Positions 1 to 9,214 of a stretch of DNA of 64,000 bases are shown one piece after another. A model generated the notes under the pieces. That model ran no database searches and was not told where the DNA came from. It saw only the letters and a program-made list of their open reading frames with translations. Positions within the stretch are counted from its first letter, which is position 1; each line of letters starts with the position of its first letter. The position numbers and the translations under genes are program-made. This DNA comes from Rhodothermus marinus DSM 4252 (GTDB lineage: Bacteria; Bacteroidota; Rhodothermia; Rhodothermales; Rhodothermaceae), in the NCBI RefSeq assembly GCF_000024845.1, contig NC_013501.1, positions 376,001 to 440,000 on the forward strand, in the 5' to 3' direction.

Positions 1-143
1 CTACCGGCGGCGTCCCGACGCGCCGAAGCCGTAACGAATCGGGCACTTTTCCGGCAGGCCGGCTTCTTCTTCGCGGCAGGGCAAATCTCTGCAGGTGCTC
101 CGGCGTTTTACTGACAAGTCATGCACTGACAGGCGCATAGGCC
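1..143. other. Leader region upstream of the ribonucleotide reductase
   Basis: I find no convincing coding sequence here. Because the downstream enzyme is B12-dependent I looked for a cobalamin riboswitch (B12 box and the conserved CCACTG-type core) on both strands and saw neither. The window edge cuts this region, so control elements further left cannot be excluded. Confidence 0.4.
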
Positions 144-2006
144 ATGGCGACGGAAGTGCTACCGGATCTGGGCACGCATTTTCACGAGCCGGTCTCCTGG
201 CACGTCTGGGACGCGAAGTACCGCTATCGCGAAGGCAACGTCGTGCGCGATCAGACGATCGAGGACACCTGGCGTCGGGTGGCCCGGGCGCTGGCGGCCG
301 CCGAACCGGAATCGGAGCGGGCGCGCTGGGCCGAGCGGTTCTATCAGGTGCTCTACGGGTTCAAATTTCTGCCGGGCGGGCGCATTCTGGCCGGCGCCGG
401 CACGCGCCACCGCGTGACGCTTTTCAACTGCTTCGTGATGGGCATCATCGAAGACTCGCTCGACGGCATCTTCGACAGCCTCAAAGAGGGGGCGCTGACC
501 ATGCAGCAGGGCGGGGGCGTGGGCTACGACTTTTCGACGCTGCGGCCGGCCGGGACGCGGGCGCGCACGACGGGTACGATCGCTTCGGGACCGGTCTCGT
601 TCATGCACATCTGGGATGCCATGTGCGCCACGCTGCTCTCGACGGGCGCGCGGCGCGGCGCCATGATGGCCACGCTCCGGTGTGACCATCCCGACATCGA
701 AACCTTCGTTACGGCCAAACATCGGCCCGGCGTGCTCACGCACTTCAACCTGTCGGTGCAGGTCTTCGACGAATTCATGGAGGCCGTGCGGCGCGACGCC
801 GACTGGCCGCTGGTCTTTCCGGCCGCCGCGCTGGAGGACGAAGGCATGGGCGACGGGCCGATCGTTTACCGGCGCTGGACGGGCACCGACGGTCCCGTGC
901 CCTGCCGCGTGCTCCGGGTGGTGAAAGCGCGGGCGCTCTGGGAGCAGATCCTGCGCGCCACCTACGACTACGCCGAGCCCGGCGTGCTTTTTATCGACAC
1001 GATCAACCGGATGAACAACCTCGCCTACCGTGAGCACATCACCGCGACGAACCCCTGTGGCGAGCAGCCGCTGCCGCCCTACGGGGCCTGCGACCTGGGT
1101 TCGATCAACCTGACGCGCTTCGTGCGGGCGCCCTTTACGCCCGAAGCCGATCTCGACTGGGAGGGGATCCGGGAGACCGTCGCCGTAGCCGTGCGCATGC
1201 TCGACAACGTGATCGACGTGTCGGGCTTTCCGCTGCCGGCCCAGGCCGAGCAGGCCCGCGGCACCCGGCGCATCGGGCTGGGCATCACCGGACTGGCCGA
1301 CGCGCTGATCATGCTGGGCCTGCACTATGCCTCGGAGGAGGCGCGCCAGCTGGCCGCCCGCGTCATGCAGACGATCTGCCACACGGCCTACCGGACGTCC
1401 ATTGCACTGGCCCGCGAAAAAGGCGTCTTCCCCTTCTTCGAGCGGGAGCGTTATCTGGAAAGCCCCTTCATTCAGGCGCTCCCCGAAGACATTCGCAAAG
1501 GCATCGCCACCTACGGGATCCGGAACAGCCACCTGCTTTCGATCGCGCCCACAGGGACGATCAGTCTGCTGGCCAACAATGTGTCGAGCGGCATCGAGCC
1601 CGTCTTTGCCTATCGCTACACGCGCTACATTCTGGGACTTGATGGCGAGCGGCGGGCCTACACGCTTACCGACTACGCCCTGCGGTTGTGGCAACGGCTG
1701 CACGGCGACAGCGAGATGCTTCCCGAGGCGTTCGTCGATGCCCAGCACCTGGACCCCTACGATCACCTGAAGATGCAGGCGGCCCTGCAGCCCTACGTGG
1801 ACGGGGCCATTTCAAAGACGGTGAACGTGCCGGCCGACACGCCCTTCAATGCCTTCCGCCAGCTCTACGACTGGGCCTATGATCACGGCCTGAAAGGATG
1901 CACCACGTACCGGCCCAGCCCGGTCCGGGGCGCCGTGCTGGAGGCGATCACCGCCGGCGTAGCCGAAAGCACGCACTGCTGCAGCATCGAGCGCGAGGCC
2001 GACTGA
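144..2006 (+). CDS. nrdJ: Adenosylcobalamin-dependent ribonucleoside-diphosphate reductase (class II)
   Basis: Reduces ribonucleotides to deoxyribonucleotides for DNA synthesis, in the cytoplasm, without a separate radical-generating subunit. The 620-residue product shows the RNR barrel signatures: Cys96 in FNCFV is the likely N-terminal redox cysteine, NPCGEQ around Cys305/Glu307 is the active-site motif, and APTGTIS is the conserved loop in the second half. A C-terminal CC pair (HCCSIE) lies in the tail, where class II enzymes carry the re-reducing cysteines. There is no N-terminal ATP-cone, so allosteric activity control by that domain is absent. Start at ATG 144 (gccATGgcg); I see no strong ribosome-binding site. 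Class II rather than class I is inferred from overall similarity and the lack of an adjacent NrdB. Confidence 0.9.
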   Translation: MATEVLPDLGTHFHEPVSWHVWDAKYRYREGNVVRDQTIEDTWRRVARALAAAEPESERARWAERFYQVLYGFKFLPGGRILAGAGTRHRVTLFNCFVMGIIEDSLDGIFDSLKEGALTMQQGGGVGYDFSTLRPAGTRARTTGTIASGPVSFMHIWDAMCATLLSTGARRGAMMATLRCDHPDIETFVTAKHRPGVLTHFNLSVQVFDEFMEAVRRDADWPLVFPAAALEDEGMGDGPIVYRRWTGTDGPVPCRVLRVVKARALWEQILRATYDYAEPGVLFIDTINRMNNLAYREHITATNPCGEQPLPPYGACDLGSINLTRFVRAPFTPEADLDWEGIRETVAVAVRMLDNVIDVSGFPLPAQAEQARGTRRIGLGITGLADALIMLGLHYASEEARQLAARVMQTICHTAYRTSIALAREKGVFPFFERERYLESPFIQALPEDIRKGIATYGIRNSHLLSIAPTGTISLLANNVSSGIEPVFAYRYTRYILGLDGERRAYTLTDYALRLWQRLHGDSEMLPEAFVDAQHLDPYDHLKMQAALQPYVDGAISKTVNVPADTPFNAFRQLYDWAYDHGLKGCTTYRPSPVRGAVLEAITAGVAESTHCCSIEREAD

Positions 2007-2014
2007 AACGTACG

Positions 2015-2044
2015 AAAAAAGCCCCTCGCCAGATGGCGAGAGGC
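2015..2044 (-). terminator. Rho-independent terminator, minus strand
   Basis: A 10-bp stem with one mismatch (2021-2030 with 2035-2044, loop AGAT) is preceded on the plus strand by six A residues (2015-2020). Read on the minus strand this is a GC hairpin followed by a U-run. It would end transcripts from the minus-strand sensor gene, although about 230 bp beyond its stop codon. It has no U-run for the reductase gene on the plus strand. Confidence 0.6.
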
Positions 2045-2085
2045 CCGTTCCGCAGGAATGCGCACTGCTGCGAACGAGTAATAAC

Positions 2086-2259
2086 GATTTCCGGGAAATC
2101 ATAGTGCATGTGAGAAAGCACGGGCGCACACGGCGGTGCGCCCCTACAGATTCCCTATCCCGTAGGGGCGGACCCCTATGTCCGCCCGATCATACCCGCC
2201 GGATCACATCCGCACCCGGGCTGTGGCACCCTCATGCACCGGTAAATCAGCGATCCCAT
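2086..2259. repeat. MITE-like palindromic repeat, copy 1
   Basis: About 170 bp resembling 44355-44526. The core 2103-2240 is bounded by imperfect terminal inverted repeats (AGTGCATGTGAG at the left, CTCATGCACC at the right). It contains two hairpins: 2122-2129 pairs with 2136-2143 (GGGCGCAC/GTGCGCCC), and 2166-2173 pairs with 2180-2187 (GGGCGGAC/GTCCGCCC). The inner flanks GCCCCTAC and GTAGGGGC can also pair, so the whole element can fold into a cruciform. No transposase ORF is present. It resembles the widespread GTAGGGGC-type intergenic palindromes of bacteria. Confidence 0.75.
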
Positions 2260-2275
2260 ATAATCGGGGACTCTG

Positions 2276-5200
2276 TCAGCTTTCAGGAAAGCCAGCCGGT
2301 TTCGGTTCCGAGTCGGTCCGGGTAAAGGTGAAGCGGGTGACGAGCTGGCGGAGGCTTTCCATACGCTCGGTCAATTGCGCCATGGCGGCGGCGATCGACG
2401 TGTTGCCGGCGGCCGCCTGTTCCGTGACCTGGGCGATGGCCTCGACGCTTTCGCTGATGTGCTGGATGGTGGCCGCCTGCTCTTCGCCGCTTGTGGCCAC
2501 CTGCGCAATACGTTCCTGCACCTGGCGGGAGCGCGCGATGATTTCTTCCAGCAGCGCGCCCACCTGATCGACGCGTGTCCGGCCGGTATCTACTTCCTGG
2601 TTGACCCGGGCCATGGCGGTCACGGCGCGGGACGTATCGTGCCGGATCCGGGCGGTCATCTGTTCGATTTCTTTCGTGGCGGCCGCCGTGCGCTCGGCCA
2701 GCTTGCGCACTTCGTCGGCCACGACGGCAAAGCCGCGACCCTGCTCGCCTGCCCGGGCCGCTTCGATGGCAGCGTTCAGCGCCAGCAGGTTCGTCTGATC
2801 GGCGATTTCGTCGATGATGCGGGCCATTTCGCCGATTTTCTGGCTGCTTTCGTCCAGCGCCTGAATGATGGCCGACGAGCGGGCTACCGCTTCGGCCACG
2901 TCGTTCATGCGGCCCACGGCGTCCCGGGCCACCTGGCCGCCTTCTTCCGCCTGGCGCAGGGACTGCTCGGCCAGTTCGGCCACGTGGCTCAGATTGCGGG
3001 TGGCCTCCGAGATCGTACGGGCCATTTCTTCGATGGCCTCGGCCACCTCGCCGGTTTGCCGGGTGAGCTGCTGCACGCCGGAGGCCAGTTCGCCGGAGTT
3101 CCGGTAGATTTCCTTGCTGGTGTCGGCCGTGGCCCGAATGACCGAGGCGACTTCCCGAAGGATGGCCTGCATGTTGGCTACGGCCCGGTTGAACCCGTCA
3201 AACAGGCGGCCGATCGCGTCGTCCTGCGTGGCCGTGAGCGCGACGGTCAGGTCGCCCCGCGAAAACCGCTCCATGGCCTCCAGAATCCGGAGTACGCTCT
3301 GTTCCAGATACTCCTGCTGCTGCTGCTGGAGTTGCTCGCGGGCGCGGCGGTCGTGCTCGGCCGCTTCTTCGAGGGCCCGGCGTTTTTCCCGTTCGGCCTC
3401 GGCTGCGTGGCGCATTTCGGCCTCGAGCCGCCGGTTGATGGCCTCCAGTTCGGCATTGATGGCTTCCTGGCGTTTGCGGCGACGACGTTCCCGATGGACG
3501 ACGCCGACCACTGCACCCACCAGCGTCAGACCCGCCAGCAATCGGAACCACCAGGTCGCCCAGAAGGGCGGCGTAATGACGATGTGCAGCGTGGCGGGAC
3601 GGGTGCTCCAGACGCCGTCGTTGTTTGTGCCGCGTACGAGCAGGACGTATTCGCCCGGATCCAGGTTGCTGTAGGTGGCCGTTCGCTGCGTCCCCACCTC
3701 GTTCCAGTCCAGGTCGAACCCTTCGAGCTTGTACGCATAGCGATTTTTTGAGGGCGCCGTGAAGTCCAGGGCCGCAAACTCGAACGTCAGCACGTTCTGC
3801 CAGTGGGCCAGGGTCAGCGTGCGGGTGACGCTGATGTGCGCCTTTAGCGGACTGTCTTTGGCGCCGACGCGTACCGGCTGGTTGAAGAGCCGGAAGTCGG
3901 TCAGCACCACGGGGGGCGGGGTCGTGTTGGGCTCGAAGCGATCCGGGTAGATCACGTTAAAGCCGTTGAACCCGCCGAAAAAGAGGGCCCCGTCCCGCGC
4001 CGTGTAGTCGGCAAAGCGATTGAACTCGTTGCCCTGAAGCCCGTCGGCTTTCGTGTACAGGGTGCAGGTCCTTTCCTGCACGTCGTAGCGGCAGAGGCCC
4101 CGGTTGGTGGCCACCCAGAGAAAGCCCTGGCGGTCGCGTGCCAGGCCCACAATCGTATTGCTGGGCAGGCCGTCTTCGCGGAAGAAGCGCGTCACGGTGC
4201 CGGTCTGGCGGTCGATCCGGTTGAGGCCGTACTGCGTGCCCACCCAGAGCGTGTGGGCATCGGCGACCAGGATCGAGAGCACGCTGTTGTTGCTCAGGCT
4301 GTTGGAACTGGAAGGATCGTGGCGGTAGTCGGTGAACGTCTCGGTGCGCGGGTCGAAGACGATCACGCCGGCGTCCTGCGTGGCCAGCACGAGGCGTCCT
4401 TCCGGATCGTGCCCCATGCGAAGAATCTGGTTGCTGCCCAGCGCACTGTTTTCCGGGGTGTAGACCTTGCGCTGGCGGGTGTTCAGGTCGATGCGCACCA
4501 GGCCACCGAGGAAGTTGGCCACCCAGAGCCGGTTCTGCGCATCCACCAGCGCGTCGAACACGTGGGGCGTGAGCAGCATGCCGTTCTGATCATTGAAAAA
4601 CTCCAGGAAGCGCCCCTGTCGGGGGCTGAAGCGGCCGATGCCGCCGGCCCAGCCCCCGACCCAGAGGTAGCCGTCCGCATCGGAGGCCATGGCGAAGACC
4701 GCATCGGTGCGGGCGTTGGTGTTGGCCATGCTGTATCCGTAGAGGCGACCGGTGCGACGGTCGAAGCGATGGAAGCCGCCGCCGTCGGTGGCCACCCAGA
4801 GGTTGCCCTGCGCGTCTTCGTAGAAGCGGCTGACGGCGTTGGCGTTCAGGCTGTAGGGATCGCCGGGCACGCTGCGGTAATGTTCGATGGCCTGGCTGTT
4901 GCGTTTGAGCACGTTCAGCCCCCCGGCAAACGTGCCGAACCACAGGTTGCCGGTGCGGTCCTGGTAGATGGCCCAGAGCGATTCGTTGTTCAGGCTGGAC
5001 GGATCGGTGCGGCTGTGGCGATGGTGTCGGAACGTTTCGGTGCGGTAGTCGAACAGGTCCAGCCCGCCGTTTTCGGTGCCGACCCACAGGCGTCCTTCAC
5101 GATCCACGTAGAGCACGCGCACCCGGTCGATGGCCAGGCTGCGCGGGTTGTGCGGATCGTGCCGGTAGCGCCTGAAGCCCTGCGCGATGTGGTCCAGATC

Positions 5201-5950
5201 GAGCCGACCCAGACCGCCGCCGTCGGTCGATACCCAGAGATGGCCGTGCGCATCTTCCACCAGGTCGAAAAGCACGTTGTGCGGCAGGCTACGCGGATCG
5301 CGGGGATCGTGGCGGAAGTGCTCGAAGACGCCGGTGGCGGGATCGAAGCGGTCCAGCCCCCCGGCCGTGGCCACCCAGAAGTTGCCCCGGCTGTCGATCA
5401 GCAGCGCGCGCACGTCGCTGTGACTCAGGCCGGTGGGGCTGTCGGGATCGGCGGCATAGTGCACGAAGGCCTCTCGCTTCGGATCGAAACGGTACAGCCC
5501 ATTCGTGCTGGCCACCCAGAGGTAGCCCTGGGCATCTTCGATCAGATCCTGTACGGCGCCGCCCTGAAAGCCCGTGCCGTCGCCGACCCGATAGTTGTGA
5601 AAGGCGTCCTGCGCCGGCAGGTAGCGGCTGAGGCCGGCGTCGGTCCCTACTCACAGCGTGCCGTGGCGATCGACATACAGGCAGCGAATGTAACTGTTGG
5701 CGATGCTGGTCGAATCGCGCGGATCGTGCTCATAAAGCGTGAAGCGATAGCCGTCGTAGCGGTTGAGTCCGCCGGCCGTCCCGATCCAGAGAAAGCCCAG
5801 CGAATCCTGCGTGATGGCCGTTACCCACGAGCGCGAAAGCCCGTCGTCGCTGGTCAGATGCGTAAACCGAAGCCGTTGCGCCTGTGCCGGTGTGCTCAGG
5901 ATGCCGACCAGCAGTACGATTGCAATAAATCCTCGATCCATTGAACGCAT
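2276..5950 (-). pseudogene. Beta-propeller/Y_Y_Y sensor fused to a methyl-accepting chemotaxis domain, interrupted by an in-frame TGA
   Basis: Read through, this is a 1224-residue sensor. A signal peptide (about residues 1-24, ending AQAQ) is followed by many two-component-regulator propeller repeats (LWVGT...GGL...) over roughly 25-690. Then come a Y_Y_Y domain, one membrane segment (about 760-785, [13 protein letters not shown]), a coiled coil, a HAMP-like stretch and a full MCP signalling domain with hairpin tip [20 protein letters not shown]. Codon 100 is TGA (5651-5653) where the repeat pattern demands Trp (L-W-V-G-T). The frame is identical before and after, so it is a nonsense change, not a frameshift. 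The downstream piece (start at 5515, 1079 residues) would lack the signal peptide and first repeat. Histidine kinase and DNA-binding output domains, usual with this sensor type, are absent. Confidence 0.8.
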
Positions 5951-5981
5951 GAATCCAGAAAACTGGAAGGGTTCAAGTACG

Positions 5982-6011
5982 CAAGCCTACGGATCTACTA
6001 TCGACAGCAAA
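5982..6011 (-). promoter_or_regulatory. Bacteroidota-type promoter for the propeller-MCP gene
   Basis: On the minus strand TTTG (6011-6008) is separated by 18 bases from TAGGCTTG (5989-5982), seven of eight matches to the Bacteroidota -7 element TAnnTTTG with a -33 TTTG. It lies about 30 bp upstream of the start codon at 5950. Confidence 0.45.
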
Positions 6012-6055
6012 AAGCAGACATTTAGCACATCCAGTGTGACGTTCAAGTCAGGAAG

Positions 6056-6077
6056 AATATTGAACCGATTCAATATT
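6056..6077. promoter_or_regulatory. Perfect 9-bp inverted repeat, candidate operator
   Basis: AATATTGAA-CCGA-TTCAATATT is a perfect inverted repeat with a 4-bp spacer in the AT-rich region between two divergent genes (sensor at 5950, amidohydrolase at 6182). The central CG flanked by symmetric arms recalls LacI-family operators, but the cognate regulator is unknown. Confidence 0.5.
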
Positions 6078-6127
6078 TGGCTTTGATTTTAAAGTTGAGC
6101 ATTATCGCACAACCACGGCGTCTTGCA

Positions 6128-6157
6128 TTTGAAAAGCACATTGGTTAAATATCTGTG
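6128..6157 (+). promoter_or_regulatory. Bacteroidota-type promoter for the M20 amidohydrolase
   Basis: TTTG (6128-6131), an 18-base spacer, and TATCTGTG (6150-6157), seven of eight matches to TAnnTTTG. The start codon follows at 6182. Confidence 0.45.
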
Positions 6158-6181
6158 AGGTAAAACGCAAGACAACGAGCC

Positions 6182-7633
6182 ATGCGACGTTATGGGATTA
6201 TCTGGGGGCTGCTATTGGCGTTGAGCGCGTCGGCGGCAGCAGGTCAGGATCTGGCCGCCTACAAGCAGGAGGCGCTGCAGGAGACGGAACAGCTCCGGGA
6301 AACGCTCCGGCACCTGGCGCAGGAGCTCTGGCGCTATGCCGAGACGGCCTTGCAGGAGGAGCGCTCGGCCGCCTTGCTGGCCGAGGCGCTGGAGGCCGAA
6401 GGATTTCGGGTGCAGCGGGGCGTGGCCGGCATGCCGACGGCCTTCATCGCCGAATGGGGCAGCGGTCGGCCCATCATCGGCATTCTGGCGGAGTATGATG
6501 CATTGCCAGGGGTGGGGAATGCGCCCGTCCCCGAGCGCCACTCCAGGGAGGATGGCGTCAGCAGCGGGCACGGCTGCGGACACAACCTGTTCGGGGCCGC
6601 TTCCACCGTGGGAGCGATCGTACTGAAGCGCATGATGGAACGCCACCGGATTCCCGGCACGGTCCGGCTCTACGGGACGCCCGCCGAGGAGACGGTAGTC
6701 GGGAAGGTCTACATGGCGCGTGCGGGCGTTTTTGACGACCTGGATGCCGCCATCGAGTGGCACCCGGGTACGGAAACGGCCGTGCGCAACCAGCCGGGGC
6801 GGGCCATGAACAACTTCATCGTGCGCTTCCACGGACAGGCCGCCCACGCCTCGGCCGATCCCTGGAACGGCCGCAGCGCCCTCGACGCCGTCGAGCTGAT
6901 GAACCACGCGGCCAACATGATGCGGGAGCACGTGCACCCCACCGCCCGGATCCACTATGTAATCACAGACGGCGGCGAGGCGCCCAACGTGGTGCCGGAA
7001 CGCGCCGAGGTCTGGTACTACGTGCGCGACATCAACCGGGAGCGCGTCGAGTTCATGTACGAGTGGCTGAAAAAGATGGCCGAAGGCGCGGCCCTGATGA
7101 CGCGCACCGAGTACGAGATCGAGTTCATCACCGGTGTGCACGAAGTGCTCCTGAACCGGCCGCTCCAGGAGGCGGTGCAGGCCAACCTGGAGCTGGTGGG
7201 ACCGCCGCGGTTCGACGCGCAGGAACAGCAGTTTGCCCGCCGCCTGCAGGAATTTCTGAAGATCGAGCCGGTCGGGCTGGATACGACGATCAAACCGTTA
7301 CCGGAAGGGCCGGAGCCACCACGGGGAGGATCGACCGACGTAGCCGAGGTGAGCTGGATCACGCCGACGGTGGGCTTTACGGTAGCGACGGCGGCCAGAA
7401 ATGTACCCTGGCATAGCTGGGCCACGACGGCCTGCCACGGTACGTCCATCGGCTACAAAGGGGCGGAGGTGGCCGCCAAGGTCATTGCAGCGACCGGACT
7501 GGACATGCTGCTGCGGCCCGAGCTGCTACAGGCCGCCCGGGAAGAGTTTCTCCGCCTGACCGGCGGCAGGCCCTATCAGTCGCCGTTGCCGCCCGACCAG
7601 CCGCCGCCCCTGCCTTCTCGCACGGACCGTTAG
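6182..7633 (+). CDS. Exported M20 family amidohydrolase (AbgB/peptidase M20D-like)
   Basis: The 483-residue product starts with a signal peptide (MRRYGIIWGLLLALSASAAAGQ) and so acts in the periplasm or outside. Metal-binding signatures of M20 peptidases are present: AEYDALPG, GHGCGHN with its metal-ligand Cys/His, and AEETVVGK containing the catalytic Glu. The dimerisation/lid domain follows (HGQAAHAS). The C-terminal half ends in a Pro-rich tail. The closest recognisable type is the p-aminobenzoyl-glutamate or amino-acid amide hydrolase group. The substrate cannot be read from sequence. Its stop codon overlaps by two bases the stop codon of the peptidase remnant on the other strand. Confidence 0.85.
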   Translation: MRRYGIIWGLLLALSASAAAGQDLAAYKQEALQETEQLRETLRHLAQELWRYAETALQEERSAALLAEALEAEGFRVQRGVAGMPTAFIAEWGSGRPIIGILAEYDALPGVGNAPVPERHSREDGVSSGHGCGHNLFGAASTVGAIVLKRMMERHRIPGTVRLYGTPAEETVVGKVYMARAGVFDDLDAAIEWHPGTETAVRNQPGRAMNNFIVRFHGQAAHASADPWNGRSALDAVELMNHAANMMREHVHPTARIHYVITDGGEAPNVVPERAEVWYYVRDINRERVEFMYEWLKKMAEGAALMTRTEYEIEFITGVHEVLLNRPLQEAVQANLELVGPPRFDAQEQQFARRLQEFLKIEPVGLDTTIKPLPEGPEPPRGGSTDVAEVSWITPTVGFTVATAARNVPWHSWATTACHGTSIGYKGAEVAAKVIAATGLDMLLRPELLQAAREEFLRLTGGRPYQSPLPPDQPPPLPSRTDR

Positions 7634-7832
7634 TGGTTGCTGAAGGGCAGCGGGCGGTCGCGCAGCATGCGATCCAGAAAGTCCACGGTGGCGTGGTAGG
7701 CGCGTAGCCAGCTTTCGTGCAGCAGAAAGCTGTGCACTTCGTCGGGCAGCACGAGCAGCTCGACGTGCACGCCGCGCGCGCGTCGAGCTGGGCCAGAAGG
7801 ACGGTGGCGAAAGCAAGGGCCGGGCGCAAATC
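7630..7832 (-). pseudogene. Frameshifted C-terminal remnant of an S9 prolyl-oligopeptidase-type peptidase
   Basis: Read from the minus strand, one frame gives ...ATVLLAQLDAR and, after a shift inside the GCGCGCGCG tract near 7779-7790, another gives GVHVELLVLPDEVHSFLLH...FLDRML...FSNH-stop. The second part matches the C-terminus of S9/TolB-type peptidases, including the catalytic histidine in PDEVHSF. A stop codon lies just upstream and no body of the gene is present. Only about 65 codons remain of a family normally over 600 residues. It is a decayed gene end left between two live genes. Confidence 0.65.
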
Positions 7833-7890
7833 AGGGCATACCCCATGACCAATCTCGTAGTAGTATGAAAAACGACGAGAAAACAGGCCT

Positions 7891-9195
7891 TCAGCTTTGC
7901 ACTAGCACGGCCGCAAAGAAGCCGTCGGTACCGTGCGTGGCAGGCTCGACGCGCAGAAAGGCGTCGGTCTGATGGGGAAACGCGATGCCCTGACGGGCCA
8001 GCACTTCGGCAGCCGGAATCAGCGTAAACTCCGGATGCGCATTCAAAAAGGTGTGGATCTGTTGTTCATTTTCGGCCGGGAGCAGCGAGCAGGTGGCGTA
8101 GACGAGCCGCCCACCCGGCCGTACAAGTGGCGCGTAGGCTTCCAGGATCTGCCGCTGCTGTTCGACGAGGGCTGCCACCCGCTCCGGAGTGATTTTCCAG
8201 GCGGCGTCCGGGTTGCGTCGGAGCACGCCCGTGCCGCTGCAGGGCGCATCGACCAGTACGGCGTCCGCTTTGCCGTACAGGCGGCGTACGATGGAAGCCC
8301 GGTTGTGCGGGAGCACGTGCAGGCGGACGTTGTGCACGTCGGCGCGACGGGTCCGCGGTCGCAATTCCCGCAGCCGGGCTTCGTGAATGTCGAAGGCGTA
8401 TAGACGCCCCTTGCCTTCCATGAGGGCGGCCAGATGCAGCGTCTTGCCGCCACCACCCGCACAGCCGTCCACCACCACCTGACCGGGACGCGCCTCGGTC
8501 AGCAGGCTGATGAGCTGGCTGCCTTCGTCCTGTACCTCGAACAGACCCTCCTGAAAGGCGCGGGTGCGAAAGATGAAGGCTTTTTCTTCGAGGATCAGTC
8601 CCACCGGACTGTAGGGCGTCGGGCGGCTCGGGAAGCCTTCCTCCAGGAGCCGCTGCTGCACCGTTCCACGGTCGGCTTTGAGCGTGTTGACGCGGACGGT
8701 CAGCGGGGCCGGTGCTTTCAGCGCGGCGCAGCGTGCCTCGACGGTTTCGCGGGGCAGTACCTCCAGCCAGGCCGCCACCAGCCAGTCGGGCAGGCTGTAC
8801 AGGATGCCAAGCGCGGCGGCGGGATCGTCCGGTAAGTCCGGCTCCCGGAAGCGCCGGGCGGCGGCTTCGAGCGCCCCGCGCTCTGCAGGGCGCACGGGCA
8901 GGTCCAGGATCGCGTCGCCAAAGCCGAACACTTCCAGGTAGAGCAGGGTCAGGAAACGCAGATCGTCGGCCCGGCGCCGGGCTGCGTGGGCCAATCGGCG
9001 GTAATGCCGGAGCATGCCGTAGACGGTCTCCGCCACAAAGGCACGGTCGCGTTTGCCCATCTTCCGGTGCTTCCGGAAGAACTGCTGCAGCACGGTGTCG
9101 GCCGGCAGCGGGGAGCGCAAGATCTCCCGCAGCACGGTCACCACCGCCTCGATCCACACCGGATAGACGCGCAGTGTGGTGGTTTCGGTCGCCAT
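7891..9195 (-). CDS. rsmB: 16S rRNA (cytosine-C5)-methyltransferase, RsmB/NOL1 family
   Basis: Transfers a methyl group from SAM to C5 of a cytosine in 16S rRNA (C967 in E. coli for RsmB). The 434-residue protein has an N-terminal NusB-like helical region (about 10-150, RDRAFVAETVYGML). The SAM-binding Rossmann fold shows a glycine-rich motif (VVDGCAGGGGKT) around residue 245. Both diagnostic cysteines are present: PCSGTG near residue 317 and ATCS near 365, the latter the nucleophile. The NusB-like domain favours RsmB over RsmF. It is followed by no close partner; the next minus-strand gene upstream is the metallophosphoesterase, 20 bp away, so the two may be co-transcribed. Confidence 0.85.
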   Translation of the reverse strand: MATETTTLRVYPVWIEAVVTVLREILRSPLPADTVLQQFFRKHRKMGKRDRAFVAETVYGMLRHYRRLAHAARRRADDLRFLTLLYLEVFGFGDAILDLPVRPAERGALEAAARRFREPDLPDDPAAALGILYSLPDWLVAAWLEVLPRETVEARCAALKAPAPLTVRVNTLKADRGTVQQRLLEEGFPSRPTPYSPVGLILEEKAFIFRTRAFQEGLFEVQDEGSQLISLLTEARPGQVVVDGCAGGGGKTLHLAALMEGKGRLYAFDIHEARLRELRPRTRRADVHNVRLHVLPHNRASIVRRLYGKADAVLVDAPCSGTGVLRRNPDAAWKITPERVAALVEQQRQILEAYAPLVRPGGRLVYATCSLLPAENEQQIHTFLNAHPEFTLIPAAEVLARQGIAFPHQTDAFLRVEPATHGTDGFFAAVLVQS

Positions 9196-9214
9196 AGTGC
9201 CAGCTCCTACACCC

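Noticed and set aside
1-143. Possible cobalamin riboswitch in front of nrdJ
   Set aside because: Expected because the enzyme needs B12, but the B12 box and core are not visible on either strand.
2015-2044. Terminator for nrdJ on the plus strand
   Set aside because: The hairpin lacks a U-run in that direction; its A-run makes it functional on the minus strand.
4253-5944. 563-codon plus-strand open frame over the sensor gene
   Set aside because: Antisense shadow of the propeller repeats; no signal, domain or ribosome-binding site.
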